Assembly (NCBI RefSeq): GCF_041355105.1
Contig: NZ_JBFUPK010000002.1
Location: 1,618,037-1,682,036, forward strand
Direction of reading: 5' to 3'
Length of the DNA stretch: 64,000 bases
Origin: Terriglobus sp. RCC_193
GTDB lineage: Bacteria; Acidobacteriota; Terriglobia; Terriglobales; Acidobacteriaceae
The position numbers and the translations under genes were made by a program. How positions within the stretch are numbered: position 1 is the stretch's first letter; each line of letters opens with the position of its first letter. Positions 59,762-64,000 of this stretch are shown one piece after another. The notes beneath the pieces are model-generated. The model had not been told where the DNA came from. It ran no database searches and saw only the letters and a list, made by a program, of their open reading frames with translations.

Positions 59762-59829
59762 CGTCATCCTGAGCGAAGCGCAGCGCAGTCCAAGCATGCC
59801 CTCGAGCAAAGCGAAGGGACCCTGCATTC
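59762..59829 (+). repeat. dispersed element CATCCTGAGCGAAG...CTGCATTC
   Basis: The long form with a GCATGCCCTCGAG insert, the reverse complement of the copy at 22131-22188. It lies between the aldehyde dehydrogenase and the DUF779 genes and may interrupt their operon. Confidence 0.75.
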
Positions 59830-59860
59830 TTCTCTGCAACGAGAAGGTAGAAGGGAGAGC

Positions 59861-60244
59861 ATGAATTCCGCAACCATTCCAGATCAGGTACTCGCCACAC
59901 CCGCGGCATTGGAGCTGATCGACCAACTCCAGGCGCAACATGGCCCGGTGATGTTTTATCAATCCGGCGGCTGCTGCGAAGGCAGTGCGCCCATGTGTTT
60001 TCCTGTCGGCGAATTCCGCATCGGATCGCGTGATAAGAAGGTCGGCGAGATCGGCGGCGCGGAGTTCTTCATCTCGCCGCAGCAGTTTGAGTATTGGAAA
60101 CACACGCAGATCATCATCGACGTGGTGCCCGGATTCGGCGCCGCGTTTTCACTCGAAGGCCCAGGGGGCCTGCAGTTCCACACACGCTCCCGCGTCTTCA
60201 CGGATGAAGAGATTCATGCGTTGCGCGACGCAGGAAAAATCTAG
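59861..60244 (+). CDS. DUF779 family protein
   Basis: 127 residues from the ATG at 59861, with AAGGGAGA upstream. The longer frame from 59756 crosses a repeat. DUF779 signatures: LELIDQLQAQHGPVMFYQSGGCCEGSAPMCF with a Cys-Cys pair and a third Cys, GEFRIGSRDKKVGEI, GAEFFISPQQFEYWKHTQIIIDVVPG and FSLEGPGGLQFHTRSRVF. Commonly adjacent to aldehyde dehydrogenases, as here; a metal-binding or redox partner role is suspected, not proven. Its stop directly abuts the convergent AhpD-like gene. Confidence 0.9.
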   Translation: MNSATIPDQVLATPAALELIDQLQAQHGPVMFYQSGGCCEGSAPMCFPVGEFRIGSRDKKVGEIGGAEFFISPQQFEYWKHTQIIIDVVPGFGAAFSLEGPGGLQFHTRSRVFTDEEIHALRDAGKI

Positions 60245-60625
60245 CTATTCCCACGGAGCACGGTCCAGTGCTGCTGGATCCTGCTCCAGCTTTCCCATCG
60301 CATCCTCGAATAGCTTCATCGTCAACAGCCCATGCCCCACGGCTCCGCCCGCGCGCAGCGCCGCTGCCATGAAGACGGTTTCCGCAATCTCTTCACGCGT
60401 TGCACCAGCCTTCGCGGCATTGCATGTGTGTGAATCCAGGCAGTAAGAGCACTGTGTTGTGAGTGCCACCGCAAGCGCGATCAATTCGCGATACTTCGCC
60501 GGAATCACGCCATCGCCGCGTTCTGTAACTGCCTTCAGTTTGAAGAAAGCCTCGGCCTCCGCCGGTGCCCCTGCAATCAGCTTCTTGGCATAACGCATGT
60601 CGTCCGGGCTTTGATATTCCGCCAT
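60245..60625 (-). CDS. carboxymuconolactone decarboxylase/AhpD-like protein
   Basis: 126 residues from the ATG at 60625, with GGAGG ten bases upstream (ATG at 60634 is too close to it). AhpD-like fold: IPAKYRELIALAVALTTQCSYCLDSHTCNAAKAGATREEIAETVFMAAALRAGGAVGHGL. The CxxC with a following His (CSYCLDSH) is the peroxidase-type active site of AhpD and related alkylhydroperoxidases. Probably reduces organic peroxides. It lies downstream of the ADOP permease on the same strand and convergent with DUF779. Confidence 0.9.
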   Translation of the reverse strand: MAEYQSPDDMRYAKKLIAGAPAEAEAFFKLKAVTERGDGVIPAKYRELIALAVALTTQCSYCLDSHTCNAAKAGATREEIAETVFMAAALRAGGAVGHGLLTMKLFEDAMGKLEQDPAALDRAPWE

Positions 60626-60686
60626 GTCATCCATTCCTCCAGCACAGCGAAGCATATCGGAAAAGAATGCTTCGCCATAGAGGGGA

Positions 60687-63303
60687 TTACTCGTTGCGCA
60701 GTGCCTGCATCGGGTCCATGCGCGCCGCATGCCATGCAGGCAGGAAGCATGCAAACGCAGCCACAACCAGCAGCAATCCCGTAACCGAAGCAAACACCGC
60801 TGGATCAAGTGGCTTTGTGCCATACAGCATGGATCGAATCCACTGCACGCACACCGCGCTGGCACTCAGTCCCACAATCACACCCAGCAATGCAGGCCGA
60901 ATGCCATCCAACAACATCTGCCGCAACACATCCTGTCGCTGCGCGCCCAGTGCCATCCGAATGCCAATCTCTCCGGTTCGCTGCGTTACAAGATAGGATA
61001 AGACGCCGTACAAGCCCACTGCTGCCAGCACCAGCGAGATCACTGCAAACGCCAACACCAGCATCGACGTTACATTCGCATCCATCGTCGCCAGGCCCAG
61101 CGATTGCTCCATGGTCAGCACGTTTGCCACAGGCAGGCCCGGGTCCATTTGCGCAATCAGTTTCTGCACTGGCAGCGCAAGGCTTTCCACGTTGTGGTCT
61201 GCTCTCACGGCAATGGTTACGTTGTTCCATCCGCCGTAATACAGCGGGAAGTACATTGTGGATCCTTCCTGTTCATCCAGATGCCAAAGCGTGTTGCCTG
61301 CGACGCCGACGATCTCAAAGCCCCCATCTGGAAAATCGCCAAAGTTGATTGCTTGAATGTGCTTGCCCAGCGCATCACCATTTGGAAAATACTGCCGTGC
61401 AAACGACTCGCTGATAATCACGCTGCGAGCGTTCTGCAGCCGCTCACGATCTTCAAAGAAGCGGCCCTGCCGCAGTGGAATCTGTACCGATTTGAAATAG
61501 CCCGGGTCTACGCCGCGCAACATTGCCACATGCTGCATCTTTCCCAGCGAAGGATTCTCCGGAATCGAAAAAGGCGTATCGCCACCATAACCCTGCCCTG
61601 GCAAAGCAGTGGACAATCCAGCCGCAGCCACGCCCGGCAACACGCGGATCCGTTCAATCAACTGCGAATAAAACGCTGTCACCTGTTGCGCCGTTTTGTA
61701 CTTCACATCCGGCAATCCCACCCGCATGGTCAGTACGTTCTGCGTCGTGCAGCCAATGTCAATGGAGCGCATCTGCCGATAACTCTTCAACAGCAATCCC
61801 GCGCTTACCAGCAACACCATCGTCACAGCCACTTCCGTCACCAGCAGCGCTTTCCGCAGTCGTGCTGCGGATAATCCTTTGCTGCTGCCGCGCGATGCTT
61901 CCTGCAGATTCTCCAGCAGCGGACCGCGCAGCAACGTCACGCTGGGGATAATGCCCGCCAGCACAGCGCACAAAATCACAATGCCTGCGGCAAACAAAAT
62001 CACCGTGCCATCCATCTGCACAGAGTGGATGCGTGCCATGTCCGGCCTTGCCACGACAAGCCACCGCACCTCGGCCCACGCCAGCGGAATACCTAACGCA
62101 CCTGCGGCCAGCGCCAGCAATACGCTCTCTGTCACTTGCTCTGCCAGCAACTGCCAACGGCTGCCGCCCAGCGATGCGCGAATCGAAATCTCCTTGCGCC
62201 GCGCTGCAGACCGCGCCACCAGCAGGTTTGCCACATTCAGGCACGCAATCAATAACACGCATCCCGTTGCGCCAAACAGTACCATAGAGTTGCGTCTTCG
62301 CATCATGCACCACACCTTCCAGCAGGCTGCGCGCATTCGCGTTGCTGCTTACAAAGCGTGACGAACTGTTCTGGTGAACGCGCTTGGTCACCGTATCCAC
62401 TTCGCTCAACGCCTGCGCCAGTGTTGCGCCGGGCTTCAGCCGCGCGATCACAAAGTAGTTGTGTATCTCGGGGCTTTGCATCGCCTTGGGATCTTGCTCG
62501 TGATAAATCGTCGCCCATAACTGCGTCTCCGTATCCGGATACAGAAACCATGCGGGCAACACACCCACTACGGTGTAAGGCTGTGTATTCAACTGGATGG
62601 TTTTGCCAATAATGTTGCGGTCGCCGCCATACCGCCGCATCCACAAACTGTGCGTCAGCATCACTGTGCCCGGCACACCATGCTTGTCTTCATCCCGCGT
62701 AAACAAACGCCCTAACTCCGGCTGCACACCAAGAGTGGTGAACAGATCCCACGATCCATGTGCATACCGTATGCGTTCCGGCAACTGGCCGCCGTCGTCG
62801 GAGAGGTTATTGCTGTCCGTGCCATAGATGCCCATCTGCTCCACGCTGGGCGTGTTGTTCTTCCATGCGGCATACATGCCGCCTGCCACATAGCTGTACG
62901 GACGCGCTCCATTCTGCAACTGCTCATATAACTGGATGAGTCGTTCCGGTTCGCGAAACGGCAGCGGCTTCAGCAGAACATTGCGAACCACGGTAAACAG
63001 CGCCACATTCGTGCTGATGCCCAGCGTCATCACTGCAATCGCAACCAGCGCAAATCCCGGCGTGCGCAGCAGCGTCCGCGCACCATAGCGAACGTTGCGC
63101 CACAGCGAATCCAGCCAGTCCCATCCCCACGTCGAACGCGTCTGCTCGCGGATCAGCAGGGGATTGCCAAAGGCGCGCAACGCCGCGTGTTTCGCTTCAT
63201 CGGCATTCAGCCCACTCTCGCGCTGTTCTTCTTCTTCCAGTTCCAGGTCTGCTTGAAGTTCGCGCTCCAGGTCGGCATTCCGTTTGCTCGTGGGCCACTT
63301 CAT
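60687..63303 (-). pseudogene. ADOP-type ABC permease with one-base frameshift
   Basis: Two overlapping frames together make one about 870-residue ADOP/MacB-like permease (acidobacterial duplicated orphan permease). The first part (from ATG 63303) has the prefix ADLERELQADLELEEEEQRE, LLRTPGFALVAIAVMTLGISTN and the periplasmic domain. The second part has VLFGATGCVLLIACLNVANLLVARSA, a second periplasmic domain, VLAFAVISLVLAAVGLYGVL and the final MDPMQALRNE. The frames join near 62286, where HDAKTQL should run into MVLFGATGC. One extra base in the reading strand explains the shift. It could be real, a sequencing error or a programmed shift. It starts 1 bp after the PadR stop. Confidence 0.8.
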
Positions 63304-63304
63304 G

Positions 63305-63661
63305 TCAGTACTCCTCTGCCGCCGGCCACATCACACGGGCTACGGCTTCCGCCATCTGCTTCCACTGCGACTCTTCCACCACAAGCTGCTTCTTGCCTTC
63401 GGGGGTCAGCCGGTAATACTTGAATTCGCGATTGCGGTCGGGCGCGGTCTCCCACTTCGCAGAGATCCAGCCCTTCTTTTCCATGCGGTGCAGCGCCGGA
63501 TACAGCGATCCATGCTGCATCTGCAGAAAGTCATTCGTGGTGGCTTGAATGTGCTTGCCAATCTGGTGGCCATGCGCCGCGCCATACAGCAGCGTGCGCA
63601 GAATCAGCATGTCCAGCGTGCCCTGCAACAGGCTCGATCGTTGCGTGGTCTCTTTCGCCAT
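63305..63661 (-). CDS. PadR family transcriptional regulator, acidobacterial type
   Basis: 118 residues. PadR fold (acidobacterial subfamily, TIGR03433 style): SSLLQGTLDMLILRTLLYGAAHGHQIGKHI, LQMQHGSLYPALHRMEKKGWI, KYYRLTPEGKKQL, then a dimerisation helix. Paired with an ADOP permease whose ATG follows by one base, the standard arrangement in this phylum. The start codon lies at the edge of a perfect 21-bp inverted repeat, with no SD, so translation may be leaderless and the repeat is the likely operator. Confidence 0.92.
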   Translation of the reverse strand: MAKETTQRSSLLQGTLDMLILRTLLYGAAHGHQIGKHIQATTNDFLQMQHGSLYPALHRMEKKGWISAKWETAPDRNREFKYYRLTPEGKKQLVVEESQWKQMAEAVARVMWPAAEEY

Positions 63662-63710
63662 AGTCGAATGTCTACCCTCAAATTTGTACTGAGGGTAGAC
63701 ATTCGACTAT
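63660..63710. promoter_or_regulatory. 21-bp perfect inverted repeat at PadR start
   Basis: Left arm 63660-63680 and right arm 63690-63710 are exact reverse complements (ATAGTCGAATGTCTACCC... and ...GGGTAGACATTCGACTAT), with spacer AATTTGTAC. The left arm includes two bases of the PadR start codon. TTGACA on the minus strand (63720-63715) lies just outside. It is probably the PadR operator, but it could also form an mRNA hairpin that hides the start. Confidence 0.7.
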
Positions 63711-63911
63711 CGCCTGTCAATGGATTCTTTTCGCGCAATCGCTTCTTCCGGGAGCATCCGTTTCAGCGGCTGATGCAAGCCGCCCCGGTGATACAGTCAA
63801 ACTGTTTTCACAGAACAAACAAAACATTCACTGACAGCTTTCTCTTCCGGTCTTCCTGTCTGACACCCGCCAGGTGGCGGAAACAAATACTGCAGCTCAC
63901 CCGGAGGTGGC

Positions 63912-64000
63912 ATGGCCAGCATTCCTGTTGCATTTCACATGGAAGATGAGGACGAGGTAGACGACGAGTACCTGAGAACGCCTTCCACCCGAATTTCCAG
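63912..64000 (+). CDS. start of an unidentified gene, cut by the window
   Basis: An ATG at 63912 follows GGAGGTGGC and opens a frame that runs to the edge: MASIPVAFHMEDEDEV and on to STRIS. Acidic residues 11-19 stand out. The good SD and the uninterrupted frame support a real gene. Only 29 codons are visible, so no function can be given. It is divergent from the PadR gene, with 250 bp between. Confidence 0.5.
   Translation, partial: MASIPVAFHMEDEDEVDDEYLRTPSTRIS

Noticed and set aside
63284-63949. 221-codon plus-strand frame across the PadR gene
   Set aside because: Antisense to a clear PadR gene and through its inverted repeat; no domain. The real plus-strand gene starts at 63912 in another frame.

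Overview
The window reads like a soil Acidobacteriota chromosome, probably class Terriglobia (Terriglobus, Granulicella or Edaphobacter type). This is inferred from gene content: PadR regulators of the acidobacterial type paired with an ADOP (acidobacterial duplicated orphan permease) gene and a TIGR03435 soil-type protein, DUF6152/DUF6644 genes, many secreted beta-propeller lipoproteins, Tat-exported Gfo/Idh/MocA and TIM-barrel sugar proteins, and M13 and S53 exported peptidases. No rRNA, tRNA, CRISPR array, prophage or replication origin was seen.

Layout. 0-3.5 kb: a YfiT-like DinB protein diverges from tldD-tldE. 3.5-4.5 kb: a repeat mosaic. 4.5-8 kb: a c-type cytochrome, two DUF6644 membrane proteins and a secreted protein on the minus strand, facing a DUF6152 protein. 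8.2-11.5 kb: a tripartite ABC exporter (adaptor, permease, ATPase). 11.5-17.3 kb: a Tat-exported oxidoreductase, an arabinofuranosidase-like lipoprotein, cysM and a small conserved protein. 17.3-18 kb: a second repeat mosaic. 18-31 kb: beta-propeller protein, GT2 glycosyltransferase, TIM-barrel protein, zinc alcohol dehydrogenase, aroB-menG operon, GH36 alpha-galactosidase and three envelope proteins. 31-36 kb: Fur/PerR-like regulator, DUF2203, tatA/B-tatC, TerC and DUF899. 36-50 kb: two paralogous beta-propeller lipoproteins, M13 peptidase, oxidoreductase, S53 peptidase, a RAYT transposase with its REP palindromes, a peroxiredoxin-like protein, a fused lumazine synthase with nusB, a large lipoprotein and a DUF1080 protein. 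50.8-54.2 kb: TetR with NmrA and DoxX-like genes, and an esterase. 54.2-64 kb: Fsr-like exporter and AraC regulator, a PadR operon with TIGR03435, aldehyde dehydrogenase with DUF779, an AhpD-like protein, a PadR plus frameshifted ADOP permease, and the start of one more gene.

How it fits together. Much of the window serves an exported carbohydrate-degrading lifestyle: GH36, arabinofuranosidase-like, DUF1080, Gfo/Idh/MocA and sugar isomerase proteins, several with twin-arginine signals that the local Tat genes could export. Regulator-target pairs are tight (TetR/NmrA, AraC/MFS, PadR/ADOP, PadR/TIGR03435), and several have visible candidate operators.

Most unusual signals: (1) a RAYT gene flanked by two outward-pointing palindromes whose relatives lie at six other sites, joined by a shared GGGGCACCC tail; (2) a perfect 21-bp inverted repeat reaching into a PadR start codon and sharing the word CGACTAT with the other PadR promoter; (3) lumazine synthase fused to an extra N-terminal, VOC-like domain; (4) a one-base frameshift in the ADOP permease; (5) the DUF6644/DUF6152/cytochrome neighbourhood of unknown function. 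Start sites were chosen from Shine-Dalgarno (SD) sequence, signal peptide and family length, so many differ from the longest open frame.
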